Part shown: positions 26,713 through 37,868 of the stretch, one piece after another
Layout of the letters: every line of letters begins with the position of its first letter
Position numbering within the stretch: position 1 is the stretch's first letter
Source: Sporichthya sp.
GTDB lineage: Bacteria; Actinomycetota; Actinomycetes; Sporichthyales; Sporichthyaceae
Direction of reading: 5' to 3'
NCBI RefSeq assembly: GCF_013815995.1
Contig: NZ_JACDFE010000008.1
Coordinates: 1 to 40,286, forward strand
Length of the DNA: 40,286 nucleotides
Notes under the pieces: generated by a model
The model's input: only the letters and a program-made list of their open reading frames with translations
Told to the model about the DNA's origin: nothing
Databases searched by the model: none
Made by a program: the position numbers and the translations under genes

Positions 26713-26742
26713 CTCACCCCGGCCACCGCCCCGCGGGGTGAG
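26713..26742. promoter_or_regulatory. second related inverted repeat upstream of rbcL
   Basis: ctcacccc-N14-ggggtgag. Confidence 0.5.
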
Positions 26743-26766
26743 CCCCTCCGGTGCCGGTCCGCCTAG

Positions 26767-28227
<1,461 letters not shown>

Positions 28228-28237
28228 GAGTTCCGAC

Positions 28238-28660
28238 ATGCACCTGCGCCACGGAGCCTTCTCCTACCTGCCCGAACTGACCGACGACGAGATTGCCGCC
28301 CAGGTCCGTTACGCGCTGGGAAACGACTGGCCGGTCTCGATCGAGTTCACCGACGACCCACACCCGCGCAACGTGTACTGGGAGATGTGGGGCCTGCCGA
28401 TGTTCGACCTCGACGAGCCCGACGGGGTGCTGCGCGAGATCAACGAGTGCCGGGCGACGTACCCGCAGCACTACGTGCGGGTGCAGGCCTACGACGCGCG
28501 GCTGGGTCGGCAGACCACCGCGTTGAGCTTCCTGGTCCAGCGGCCCGCGCACGAGCCAGGGTTCCGGCTCGACCGGGTCGAGGTGCAGGGACGGGTGCAG
28601 CAGTATTCGATGCACTCCTATGCGACCCAGGCACCGGCCGGGGAACGGTACGGACGGTGA
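28238..28660 (+). CDS. rbcS: RuBisCO small subunit
   Basis: [91 protein letters not shown]-terminal extension typical of red-type. Confidence 0.97.
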   Translation: MHLRHGAFSYLPELTDDEIAAQVRYALGNDWPVSIEFTDDPHPRNVYWEMWGLPMFDLDEPDGVLREINECRATYPQHYVRVQAYDARLGRQTTALSFLVQRPAHEPGFRLDRVEVQGRVQQYSMHSYATQAPAGERYGR

Positions 28661-29625
28661 ACTCGGCGTTCGGTCTGGAGCGGCCGGGCGTCGGGCCGGC
28701 GCCGGCGCCGGCACCCGCCGGGGAAGACGGACCGGCGACGCCGGAACTGCTGCCGGACGACGCCAAGGTGAGCCTCGACGACGACGATGCGTCCGCCCAG
28801 GTTCTCCAGGTGCTGGCCCGCCTCGACACCGACCTGATCGGCCTGGCTGCGGTCAAGCGCCGGATCCGGGAGATCGCCGCGCTGTTGATGGTCGACCGGG
28901 CGCGAGCCCGGTTCGGGCTCAGTGCCAGCAAGCCGTCGCTGCACATGAGCTTCGCCGGGAGCCCGGGCACCGGCAAGACCACCGTCGCCCTGCGGATGGC
29001 CGAGATCCTGCACGCGCTGGGCTACCTGCGGCTGCCCAAGGTCCACGCGGTGACACGCGAGGACCTCGTCGGCCAGTTCATCGGGCACACCGCACCGAAG
29101 ACCAAGGAGGCAATGGCCAAGGCGGCCGGGGGCGTGCTGTTCATCGACGAGGCCTACTACCTGCACCGGCCGGAGAACGAGCGCGACTACGGCCAGGAGG
29201 CCATCGAGATCCTGCTGGCGGAGATGGAGTCCGAGCGGGGTTCACTGGTGGTGATCTTCGCGGGCTACCCGGACCGGATGGGCGCCTTCTTCGCGTCCAA
29301 CCCGGGGCTGAGCTCGCGGGTGGCGCACCACATCGAGTTCGCCGAGTACAGCGCGGGCGAGCTGGCCGAGATCGCAGAGCTGATGGTGGCCCGGGATCAC
29401 TACGTGTTCGATGCCGCGGCCCGCGGGGCGTTCACGGAGTACCTCGATCTGCGGATGGCGCAGCCGCAGTTCGCCAACGCGCGCAGCGTCCGCAATGCGC
29501 TGGAGCGGGCCCGGCTGCGGCAGGCCAACCGGCTGGTCCAGGCCGGCGGTGCGGTGACCCGCGACGACCTGATGACCCTGACCGAGGCCGACATCCGCGG
29601 GAGCCGAGTGTTCGGCCGATCCTGA
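28657..29625 (+). CDS. cbbX: CbbX, AAA+ red-type RuBisCO activase
   Basis: GTG overlaps rbcS stop; [93 protein letters not shown]. Confidence 0.96.
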   Translation: MNSAFGLERPGVGPAPAPAPAGEDGPATPELLPDDAKVSLDDDDASAQVLQVLARLDTDLIGLAAVKRRIREIAALLMVDRARARFGLSASKPSLHMSFAGSPGTGKTTVALRMAEILHALGYLRLPKVHAVTREDLVGQFIGHTAPKTKEAMAKAAGGVLFIDEAYYLHRPENERDYGQEAIEILLAEMESERGSLVVIFAGYPDRMGAFFASNPGLSSRVAHHIEFAEYSAGELAEIAELMVARDHYVFDAAARGAFTEYLDLRMAQPQFANARSVRNALERARLRQANRLVQAGGAVTRDDLMTLTEADIRGSRVFGRS

Positions 29626-29630
29626 GCGGC

Positions 29631-29825
29631 TCAGTCGCCGCGTTCACTGATGGGCGTGACGCTTCGCTCGTCCTGGAGCCCGGTCGGGGAGTGCCAGTAC
29701 GGCGAAGCAGCGCGACCCGTCATAGGGGAATGGCGGCGAACCGGCCTGTTGGCGCCGAGCGCCCACGCCAGCGTGAACGCGAGTGATGCCCCGGTACCCG
29801 TCAGGCACATCGCCCATGCGGACAT
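29631..29825 (-). CDS. possible small membrane protein
   Basis: MSAWAMCLTGTGASLAFTLAWALGANRPVRR... one hydrophobic stretch; weak. Confidence 0.3.
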   Translation of the reverse strand: MSAWAMCLTGTGASLAFTLAWALGANRPVRRHSPMTGRAASPYWHSPTGLQDERSVTPISERGD

Positions 29826-29956
29826 ATTCGATGACTCGACCACGGCGGCCTTTCCGATGTTGGGCCCATCACGTTGTCAAGCGCCCGGCCTCGGCGCCTC
29901 CCCCGGTGGGGTGGTCCGGGGGAGGAGAGCGAGGTCGCCCGTGCGAGGTCGGCGGG

Positions 29957-30295
29957 CTAACTCAGGATCGTGACCAGGTCCGCGACGCCGAGGGCGAGCA
30001 CGCCGGCGGTGATCAGCAGCAGCGGCCTTGTGGGCACGTGCGCGTAGCGGGTCTTGTCGCTGTCGGCGATCTCGTCGGCCCGTAGCCGACCGAGTACCGC
30101 GACCATCAATGCCAGCGCCAGCGACAGCGCAGCGGCGGTGAATCGGGCCGGGCCGCCCCCGCCCGGATCGCGGACCACCAGGAGCGCGCCGTGCGCAATC
30201 AGCGCCAGCGCGGTGCGGTCCCAAGCCATCAGCGTCCGTTGGGACGGCCAGCCGGGCAGCTGAGCTCGGGGTCCCGAGATCGGCGTGAGCTTCAT
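29957..30295 (-). CDS. DUF202 family membrane protein
   Basis: QLPGWPSQRTLMAWDRTALALIAHGALLVVRD... three TM segments. Confidence 0.75.
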   Translation of the reverse strand: MKLTPISGPRAQLPGWPSQRTLMAWDRTALALIAHGALLVVRDPGGGGPARFTAAALSLALALMVAVLGRLRADEIADSDKTRYAHVPTRPLLLITAGVLALGVADLVTILS

Positions 30296-30651
30296 CGGGC
30301 CAGGAGCACGACGACCGCGACGCCCACCGCCACCACGGCGAGCCCGAGGTAGATCGGGTCGCGGGAGGCGGCCAGATTTTCGTGCTGCTGCATCGCCTGC
30401 TGGACCCGGTGCCAGCGTCGGATGCTGGCCAGCACCACAGCGATGCCGAGCAGCGCGAGCGCGAAGCCGATGCCCTTCTCGGCGTTGTCGGCGTCCTCGC
30501 CGCTCGCGGGGACGACGTGCACCAGGGCGACGGCGCCGGCGAGCAGGCCCAGTGCGGTCCGCAGCCAGGCCAGGAACGTGCGCTCGTTGGCCAGCGTGAA
30601 CCGGTAGTCGAGGTCGTGCCCGTCCTCGCGCGGGGGTTGTCCGGCGTCCAT
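30292..30651 (-). CDS. DUF202 (YidH-like) family membrane protein
   Basis: DYRFTLANERTFLAWLRTALGLLAGAVALVHVVP...RRWHRVQQAMQQHENL. Confidence 0.85.
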   Translation of the reverse strand: MDAGQPPREDGHDLDYRFTLANERTFLAWLRTALGLLAGAVALVHVVPASGEDADNAEKGIGFALALLGIAVVLASIRRWHRVQQAMQQHENLAASRDPIYLGLAVVAVGVAVVVLLAR

Positions 30652-30743
30652 CCCACCTCCTGGCCGAGTCCTGAGGCGGCCCGCCTCCGAGGGAAGCGTG
30701 GCACGACCGGCAAGGCTGGTGGTGTGGCCGCGCCGTACGGTCT

Positions 30744-30757
30744 ATTGTACGTACAAT
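30744..30757. promoter_or_regulatory. putative GntR operator upstream of FeS/NrfD-molybdoenzyme operon
   Basis: attgtacgtacaat, 14-bp perfect palindrome. Confidence 0.7.
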
Positions 30758-30791
30758 TGCGCTACCCCGACCGCCACGGGAGACGCCCCTC

Positions 30792-32396
30792 ATGCGCTAC
30801 GGCTTCGCGATCGACCAACGCACCTGCATCGGGTGCCATGCCTGCACGGTCGCGTGCAAGACCGAGCACGAGATCCCGGTCGGTCAGTTCCGCACCTGGG
30901 TGAAGTACGTCGACTCCGGCACCTTCCCGGACAACACCCGCGACTTCGGCGTCATGCGCTGCAACCACTGCACCGACGCCCCGTGCGTCGCGATCTGCCC
31001 GACGCACGCGCTGTTCACCCGCAGCGACGGCATCGTCGACTTCGACGGCGACAGCTGCATCGGCTGCAAGAGCTGCCAGCAGGCCTGCCCGTACGACGCG
31101 ATCTACATCGACGCGAACACCCACACCGCGGCCAAGTGCAACTTCTGCGCCCACCGCGTCGACGAGGGTCTCGAGCCGGCCTGCGTCGTGGTCTGCCCGA
31201 CGCACTCGATCTGGGTCGGCGACCTCTCCGACCCCCTGAGCGGCATCTCCCAACTGCTCGCCGAGGGCGCGGTCGAGAACCAGGTCGCGGTAAGGGCGCC
31301 GGAGCAGAAGACCGGCCCCAATGTCTTCTACCTCGGCGCGACCATCCCGGTGCTCAACCCGCTCGAAGCCCCGGTCGACGACACCTACATCTTCAGCGAG
31401 CCCGACCCGCACCGCGCGATGGTCTCCTCGCACCTGCCGCCCTCGGCGGACAACGCCAAGACCACCCTGAACACCGCCCACCCGCGGCCCTGGGGCTGGC
31501 GCGTCACCACCTACCTCTGGACCAAGGGCGTCGCCGCCGGCGCTGTGCTGGTTGCGGCCCTGGCGGTCCTGTTCGACATCGACCTCGGCCGCTTCGGTTC
31601 GATCGGCGCCCCGCTGGTCGGCCTGATCGGCGCCGCCGTCACCGGCGTTCTGCTGATCACGGACCTGAAGCGACCCGAGCGCTTCTACTACATCTTCACC
31701 AAGGGCAACCGGACCTCGTGGCTGTTCCTCGGCTCGTGGGCGCTCGCCATCTTCGGCGCGATCCTCACCGGCTGGCTGGGCGCAGGGCTCTTGGCGGAGA
31801 ACGGCGCCGGTTGGGCCGAGGACGTCTGGAAGGTCCTCGCCGTGATCTCGATCCCCGCTGCCGTGATGGCGGCCGGGTACACGGCCTTCCTGTTCAACCA
31901 GGCCAAGGGTCGCGACCTCTGGGAGTCGCGCCTGCTCTTCCCGCACCTGATCGCCCAGGCGGTCATGGTCGGCGCGGGCGCCATGGCGATCCTCATCGGT
32001 CCGGCGAACAAGCCGATCGGCGGCCTTGCCGACCTACCGGCGCCTTCCAACGGACTGGCCTACGGATTCGTTTGGATCCCTGAGGCCGAACAACTCGTGG
32101 TCCGCGCCCTGGTGATCGCGACCGTCCTGCACATCGCGTTCTCCCTGGTGGAGTTCTACGGCAAGCACGAGACCAAGCAAGCCACTGCGGCGGCGCACCT
32201 GGTCACCCACGGGCCGTACCGCCCGCTGTTCCTCGGCTCACTGGTCGCGTGTGTGATCGCCGCCGGCCTGGCGATGGGCGCGTGGGACGGCGAGCACATG
32301 GGGCTCGCGGTGGTGGCGGGGCTGATCGTCCAAGGCGCTTTGCTCGCCTACGAATCTGTGTTCGTCCGCGCGGGACAGGACATCCCGCTGTCATGA
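30792..32396 (+). CDS. fused 4Fe-4S ferredoxin (DmsB/PsrB-like) and NrfD/PsrC-like membrane anchor
   Basis: CIGCHACTVACKTEHEIPVG, CNHCTDAPCVAICP, CIGCKSCQQACPYDAIYID, CNFCAHRVDEGLEPACVVVCPTHS; then multi-TM region TYLWTKGVAAGAVLVAALAVLF...DLKRPERFYYIFTKGNRTSWLFLGSW. Confidence 0.9.
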   Translation: MRYGFAIDQRTCIGCHACTVACKTEHEIPVGQFRTWVKYVDSGTFPDNTRDFGVMRCNHCTDAPCVAICPTHALFTRSDGIVDFDGDSCIGCKSCQQACPYDAIYIDANTHTAAKCNFCAHRVDEGLEPACVVVCPTHSIWVGDLSDPLSGISQLLAEGAVENQVAVRAPEQKTGPNVFYLGATIPVLNPLEAPVDDTYIFSEPDPHRAMVSSHLPPSADNAKTTLNTAHPRPWGWRVTTYLWTKGVAAGAVLVAALAVLFDIDLGRFGSIGAPLVGLIGAAVTGVLLITDLKRPERFYYIFTKGNRTSWLFLGSWALAIFGAILTGWLGAGLLAENGAGWAEDVWKVLAVISIPAAVMAAGYTAFLFNQAKGRDLWESRLLFPHLIAQAVMVGAGAMAILIGPANKPIGGLADLPAPSNGLAYGFVWIPEAEQLVVRALVIATVLHIAFSLVEFYGKHETKQATAAAHLVTHGPYRPLFLGSLVACVIAAGLAMGAWDGEHMGLAVVAGLIVQGALLAYESVFVRAGQDIPLS

Positions 32397-35263
32397 CGAC
32401 AACCCCGGAACGCGCCAAGCAGGCCGAGGACACTGCGCCCGCGCCGCGCAAGCTGCCCGGTGACCGCACCCACGAGGGCCTGCGCAACTTCCCGCCGGTC
32501 GAGAACTGGGACAACCACGTCGAGTACGACGCCAAGGCGCACCCGCGCAAGGTGCCGCACACCTACATGCTGATCCCGACGACGTGCTTCAACTGCGAGT
32601 CCGCCTGCGGCCTGCTCGCCTACGTCGACAAGGACGACCTGTCGGTCAAGAAGGTCGAGGGCAACCCGGCGCACCCGGGCTCGCGGGGACGCAACTGCGC
32701 CAAGGGCCCGGCGACCATCAACCAGATCAACGACCCGGAGCGGATCCTGCACCCGCTCAAGCGGGTCGGCGAACGCGGCGGCGGCCAGTGGGAGCAGGTC
32801 TCCTGGGACGACGCGCTCGACGACATCGCCGGCCGGATCCGCAGGGCGATCCAGGAGGACCGCCACGAAGAAGTGGCCTACCACGTGGGCCGTCCCGGCG
32901 AGGACGGCTTCGCCGAGCGGGTGCTGCAGGCCTGGGGCTGCGACGGGCACAACTCCCACACGCAGGTCTGCTCCTCCGGTGCGCGGTTGGGCCAGACCCT
33001 GTGGGGCGGCTACGACCGGCCGAGTCCGGACCATGCCAACGCCAAGGTGATCCTGCTGTTCTCCAGCCACCTGGAGACCGGGCACTACTTCAACCCGCAC
33101 GCCCAGCGGATCATGGAGGGCAAGCAGGGCGGCGCGAAGCTGATCGTCGTCGACCCGCGGATGTCCAACACCGCGAGCCACGCCGACATCTGGCTGGCGC
33201 CCTGGCCGGGCAGCGAGGCGGCGCTGCTGCTGTCCATCGCGAGTCATCTTCTGAAGACCCGTCAGATCGACGAGGCCTTCCTCCGCCGCTGGCTGAACTG
33301 GGACGTCTACCTGCGCGAGCTGCACCCGGACACTGAGCCCACGTTCGAGAACTTCCTCGACCGGCTCGAGGCGGACTACGCCGAGTACACCTTCGAGTTC
33401 GCCGCTGCCGAGTCCCAGGTCCCGATCGAGCGGATCCGCGCGATCGCCGAGGCCGTCGCCGACTGCGACCACAAGCTTTCCGCGCACATCTGGCGGTCAG
33501 CTGCCGCGGGCAACTACGGCGGCTGGGCCGTCGCGCGCGCGATGTGGTTCGTGCTCGCGCTGACCGGTTCGATCGGCACCGTCGGCGGCACCGCGCCCAA
33601 TGGCTGGAACAAGTTCATCCCGCACGGCCCGGACGTCCCCGCCCACGATCACTGGAACCCGCTGACCTGGCCGGAGGAGTACCCGCTGGCCTGCAACGAG
33701 ATGTCGATCCTGCTGCCGCACTTCCTCGCCGAGGGTCGCGGCGTCATGGACGTCTACTTCTCCCGGGTGTTCAACCCGATCTGGACCTACCCCGACGGCT
33801 TCACCTGGATGAAGGCGCTCTCCGACCCGGAGAAGGTCCGCTGCCACGTCGCACTGACCCCGACCTGGTCGGAGACCGCCGAGTTCGCGGACTACGTGCT
33901 CCCGATGGGCCACTCCACCGAGCGCCACGACACCCACTCCTACGAGACCCACGCTGCGCGCTGGCTCGGCTTCCGCCAGCCGGTCAAGCGGGTCGCGATG
34001 GACAAGCTCGGCATGCCCTACACCGACACCCGGGACTCGAACCCCGGCGAGGTGTGGGAGGAGAACGAGCTCTGGTTCGAGCTGTCCTGGCGCATCGACC
34101 CGGACGGCTCGATGGGCATCCGGCAGCACTTCGAGTCCAAGTACCGCCCCGGTGAGAAGGTGACCGTCGACGAGTACTACCGCTGGATCTTCGAGAACCG
34201 GATCCCCGGCCTGCACGAGAAGGCGGACGCGGAGGGCCTCACGCCGTTGGCCTACATGCGCAAGTACGGCGTGGTCGAGATCGCCGACAACCTCTACCGT
34301 CAGGACGAGCGCCCGCTCACTGAGGCCGAACTCGACGGCGCGGTGCCGGACGAGAACGGCGTGCTACGCAAGCTCACCGACCTGGACTCCGTCCCGCCGC
34401 TGATCGGCGAGGCCGGCGCGGTCGGGGTCCAGCACGAGGACGGCTCCGTCACCGCCGGCTGGCTCTCGCCCTCGCGCAAGCTGGAGATCTACTCCACCCC
34501 GATGAAGGAATGGGGTTGGCCCGAGCACGCGACCCCGGGCTACATCCGCTCCCACGTCGCCGCGTCCGAGATCGATCTGCCCGCCGGCGACCTGGTGCTG
34601 GTCCCGACCTTCCGACTGCCGACCCTGATCCACACCCGCTCCGGCAACGCCAAGTACCTCAACGAGATCTCCAACTCCCACCCGCTGTGGCTGAACTCGG
34701 TCGACGCCAAGCGGCACGGGGTCAAGACCGGCGACCTGGTCCGGCTGCGCACCTCGATCGGCTACTTCGTGCCGCGGGTGTGGGTGACCGAGGCGATCCG
34801 CCCCGGCGTTTGCGCGCTGAGCCACCACATGGGCCGCTGGCGCCTGCACGACACCGAGGGCTCGCGCTGGGTGCAGGGGCTGGTCGACATCACGCACCCG
34901 GACGGCCCGGACTCCTTCATGCTCCGCTACAAGGGCGGCATCGAGCCCTTCGAGTCCGACGACCCGGACTCGAAGCGGATCTGGTGGACCGACCCCGGCG
35001 TGCACCAGAACCTAGCTTTCGCCGTGCAGGCCGACCCGTGGTCGGGCCAGCAGTGCTGGCTGCAGAAGGTCCGGATGACGCACGCCGAGCCCGACGACCG
35101 CTACGGCGACGTCTGGGTCGACACGGCGAAGTCGATGGAGATGTACCGGGAGTGGCTGGCCAAGACCCGGACCACCCTCGGCCCCGGTGGTCAGCGCCGC
35201 CCCGAGTTCCTGATGCGCCCGGTCAAGCCCCGCCGCCGCGCCTTCCTCGTCGACCCCGAATGA
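32393..35263 (+). CDS. molybdopterin oxidoreductase, DMSO-reductase family (SoeA/PsrA/PhsA-like)
   Basis: ATGA overlap with preceding gene; [4Fe-4S] motif CFNCESACGLLAYVD...GRNCAKG; QVSWDDALDDIAGRI; LFSSHLETGHYFNPHAQRIMEGKQGGAKLIVVDPRMSNTASHADIWLAPWPGSEAALLLSI. Confidence 0.93.
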   Translation: MTTTPERAKQAEDTAPAPRKLPGDRTHEGLRNFPPVENWDNHVEYDAKAHPRKVPHTYMLIPTTCFNCESACGLLAYVDKDDLSVKKVEGNPAHPGSRGRNCAKGPATINQINDPERILHPLKRVGERGGGQWEQVSWDDALDDIAGRIRRAIQEDRHEEVAYHVGRPGEDGFAERVLQAWGCDGHNSHTQVCSSGARLGQTLWGGYDRPSPDHANAKVILLFSSHLETGHYFNPHAQRIMEGKQGGAKLIVVDPRMSNTASHADIWLAPWPGSEAALLLSIASHLLKTRQIDEAFLRRWLNWDVYLRELHPDTEPTFENFLDRLEADYAEYTFEFAAAESQVPIERIRAIAEAVADCDHKLSAHIWRSAAAGNYGGWAVARAMWFVLALTGSIGTVGGTAPNGWNKFIPHGPDVPAHDHWNPLTWPEEYPLACNEMSILLPHFLAEGRGVMDVYFSRVFNPIWTYPDGFTWMKALSDPEKVRCHVALTPTWSETAEFADYVLPMGHSTERHDTHSYETHAARWLGFRQPVKRVAMDKLGMPYTDTRDSNPGEVWEENELWFELSWRIDPDGSMGIRQHFESKYRPGEKVTVDEYYRWIFENRIPGLHEKADAEGLTPLAYMRKYGVVEIADNLYRQDERPLTEAELDGAVPDENGVLRKLTDLDSVPPLIGEAGAVGVQHEDGSVTAGWLSPSRKLEIYSTPMKEWGWPEHATPGYIRSHVAASEIDLPAGDLVLVPTFRLPTLIHTRSGNAKYLNEISNSHPLWLNSVDAKRHGVKTGDLVRLRTSIGYFVPRVWVTEAIRPGVCALSHHMGRWRLHDTEGSRWVQGLVDITHPDGPDSFMLRYKGGIEPFESDDPDSKRIWWTDPGVHQNLAFAVQADPWSGQQCWLQKVRMTHAEPDDRYGDVWVDTAKSMEMYREWLAKTRTTLGPGGQRRPEFLMRPVKPRRRAFLVDPE

Positions 35264-35390
35264 CGCAACGGGGTGGCAGAAGGAACGCCGCCAGCTCTAC
35301 CGCCGGGTAAGGACGGGTCAAACCCGGACAACTCCGCTCGGTTTCGGGCGCTCGGTCGCGGAGAATCCCTGGAAGACGAGAGGGACGCGG

Positions 35391-36203
35391 ATGCGGGTAC
35401 GGGGTGCGCTCGGGGCGGTGGCCGTCCTGACGTTGGTGCTGGCCATCTTCGGCAGCATCGTCCTGCTCGCCGAGGCCAAGTTCGGCGCGTCCAGCGGGAC
35501 GGTCGAGGCCGCCGCGGTGTCGGAGCCGGTTGCGGCCCCCGAAGCGGCCGTCGCCGCCCCGGCCGAGGCTGCGGCTGCGGTGACGCCGGCCAAGGCCGCG
35601 CCCAAGCCGGCGCCGGCCGTCGACGGCTTCGGGACCTACACCGACTACCAGCGCTCGATCATCAACACGATCGACGGTTGGTGGGAATCGGCGCTGGCCC
35701 GCGCGGGCGTCAGCTACAACGGCCCGCGCCTCACCGTCGCCGCGAAGGGCAAGTCGGCCAACTCCCAGTGCGGCCGCGCGGTGGCCAATCCCGTCGACGT
35801 CAAGGCGGCCTACCCCGCGTTCTACTGCCGCGGCGACAAGACGGTGTACCTGTCCTCGGGCTGGCTGTACGCGGCGATCTACTCCCAGTTCCACAAGGGC
35901 GGGGTGGCGGCGATCATCGCCCACGAGTTCGGCCACCACGTCCAGCACGCGATCGGCATCGCCGACCCGCTGGTCAGCAAGCAGGAACTGCAGGCCGACT
36001 GCCTGGCCGGGATCTGGGTGCACGCCGCGGTCAAGAACGGCTCCTTCACCGCTGGCGACGTGACGGACGCGCGCAAGGCGCTGCGGGCCCTGGGCGACAA
36101 GAAGCTCGAGTCCAAGCTGCACCACGGCACGCCCACCGAGCGCACGGCTTGGTTCGACCGCGGATTCAACAGCGGCGATGCCTACGTCTGCAACCACTTC
36201 TAG
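35391..36203 (+). CDS. neutral zinc metallopeptidase (YpfJ-like), membrane-anchored
   Basis: IIAHEFGHHVQHAIGIAD; N-terminal TM plus Ala/Pro-rich linker. Confidence 0.85.
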   Translation: MRVRGALGAVAVLTLVLAIFGSIVLLAEAKFGASSGTVEAAAVSEPVAAPEAAVAAPAEAAAAVTPAKAAPKPAPAVDGFGTYTDYQRSIINTIDGWWESALARAGVSYNGPRLTVAAKGKSANSQCGRAVANPVDVKAAYPAFYCRGDKTVYLSSGWLYAAIYSQFHKGGVAAIIAHEFGHHVQHAIGIADPLVSKQELQADCLAGIWVHAAVKNGSFTAGDVTDARKALRALGDKKLESKLHHGTPTERTAWFDRGFNSGDAYVCNHF

Positions 36204-36210
36204 CGAGCGT

Positions 36211-37728
36211 TCAGCCGAGGGCATCGCCCGAGTTCAGGATCCGCGTGGTCAGGGCCGCGGAGTTCGGCGGCATCCAGCTGAGCTCGGCCTCGAGCCCGAT
36301 CTCCCGGGCATGGGCCAGCACCGAGCGCAGCACCAGCGCCCCGGTGGTGTCGATGCGGCCGAGCCCGGACAGGTCGATCTCCACCCGGACCATGCCGGGG
36401 TTGGCGGCGAGGGCGTCGGTGACGGCGCCGTCCAGGCGCTGCGCGGTGCCGAACCAGAGCACCCCGCGGGGGAGCAGGCGCAGAGTGGTGCCGTCGGTGA
36501 GGACGTCAATGTCGAGCTGCAGTGCGCGCCAGAGGAACACCGCCAGCGACATCCCGATCCCGATCAGCACCGCGATGTCGATCCGGGGCGCGAGCAGCAG
36601 GGTGGCGACGAAGGTGGACCAGGCGACCACCGCCTGAGGGACCGTCAGGCGCCACAGCGCGAGCAGCGGACGGAAGCGGAGCAGGCCGAGCACGGCGGAG
36701 ATCACGATCCCGGCCAGGGTGGCCAGCGGCAGCGGCTCCAGCAACCCGGCGAAGGGCAGGAAGGCCAGCACGGTCAGCCCGGTGACCGCCCCGGCCAGCC
36801 GGGTCCGGGCTCCGCAGGCCCGGGCCACCGAGCTGCGGCTGAAGGACCCGCCGCAGGGCATCCCGCCGCTGGCGGCGGCGACCACGTTGGCCACGCCCTG
36901 GCTGACGAACTCCCGGTCGGGGTCCCAGCGGCTGCGCTCCTGGTCCGCGAACCGGCGGCTGATCGACGCGGCCTCGGAGAACCCGATCAGCGCAATCACC
37001 ACCCCCGCCACCAGGAGGCGGTGCAGGTCCCCCCAGGGTAGGTCGTCGACGGTGAACGGCGGCAGGCCGGCCGGGATGGTCTCGACGGTCGCTCCGTCAT
37101 AGCCGCCGGCGTCGGAGACCAGGGTCGCCACCACCGCGGCGATCAGGATGCCGGGGAACAGCCTATGCAGGCGGCGCCCGCCGATCACCACGACCAGCGT
37201 CGTGACGGTGACTATCAGCGCTTCGCTCTGCCATCGGTCCGGGTGCCCGAGCACCCAGGCCGCGTCGAGGAACTGGTTGTCGTGCTCGGGCCGCTCGCCA
37301 ACCCCGAACGCCGACCCCAGCTGGGAGAACGCGATCAGCAGCGCCGCGGCCGGGATGAATCCGAGCAGCATGGGCTGCGACATCAGGTAGGCGACCCAGC
37401 CGGCCCGCAGCAGGCCGAGTGCGATCCGGGCCACCCCGACGATCAGGGCCAGCCCGAGGCCGAGGGTGGCGTACTCGGCGCTGCCCGGAGTGGCCAGCGA
37501 GGAGAGCGCCCCGAAGCTGAGCAGCGCGGTGATCGCGACCGGGCCGGTCTGCAGATATGGGGAGGAGGCGAAGATCGCGGCGACCAGCGGGGGCAGCGCC
37601 GCGGAGTACAGGCCGGCCACCGGGGGCATCCCGGCGATGTCCGCGTAGGCGAGCGACTGCGGGATCACCACGACAGCGACGCTGACGCCCGCGACCAGGT
37701 CGCCGGCCAGGCCCGGCGAGATCCGCAT
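36211..37728 (-). CDS. SulP-family anion transporter with STAS domain
   Basis: MRISPGLAGDLVAGVSVAVVVIPQSLAYADIAGMPPVAGLYSAALPPLVAAIFASSPYLQTGPVAI; QGVANVVAAASGGMPCGGSFSRSSVA; STAS VRVEIDLSGLGRIDTTGALVLRSVL. Confidence 0.92.
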   Translation of the reverse strand: MRISPGLAGDLVAGVSVAVVVIPQSLAYADIAGMPPVAGLYSAALPPLVAAIFASSPYLQTGPVAITALLSFGALSSLATPGSAEYATLGLGLALIVGVARIALGLLRAGWVAYLMSQPMLLGFIPAAALLIAFSQLGSAFGVGERPEHDNQFLDAAWVLGHPDRWQSEALIVTVTTLVVVIGGRRLHRLFPGILIAAVVATLVSDAGGYDGATVETIPAGLPPFTVDDLPWGDLHRLLVAGVVIALIGFSEAASISRRFADQERSRWDPDREFVSQGVANVVAAASGGMPCGGSFSRSSVARACGARTRLAGAVTGLTVLAFLPFAGLLEPLPLATLAGIVISAVLGLLRFRPLLALWRLTVPQAVVAWSTFVATLLLAPRIDIAVLIGIGMSLAVFLWRALQLDIDVLTDGTTLRLLPRGVLWFGTAQRLDGAVTDALAANPGMVRVEIDLSGLGRIDTTGALVLRSVLAHAREIGLEAELSWMPPNSAALTTRILNSGDALG

Positions 37729-37777
37729 GGCACAGTCCTCAATCCGGTTCCCCGCACGCCGTCGTGCAGGCTCCAGA

Positions 37778-37789
37778 TTGTACGGACAA
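37778..37789. promoter_or_regulatory. putative GntR operator between SulP and gntR genes
   Basis: ttgtacggacaa. Confidence 0.65.
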
Positions 37790-37868
37790 CTGCGTTCCGT
37801 CGGCAGGGGTGCCGCAGGCCGGGCTTGTACGCTTGCCCTCCGTCTTCGCCAGCGGAAGGTGCCCCCAC

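Noticed and set aside
30762-31946. 394-aa minus-strand ORF opposite the FeS/NrfD gene
   Set aside because: Antisense artefact with biased composition.
32348-33487. 379-aa minus-strand ORF opposite the molybdoenzyme
   Set aside because: Antisense artefact.
37825-37831. ttgtacg half-site near the gntR start
   Set aside because: Only half of the proposed operator; not counted as a site.
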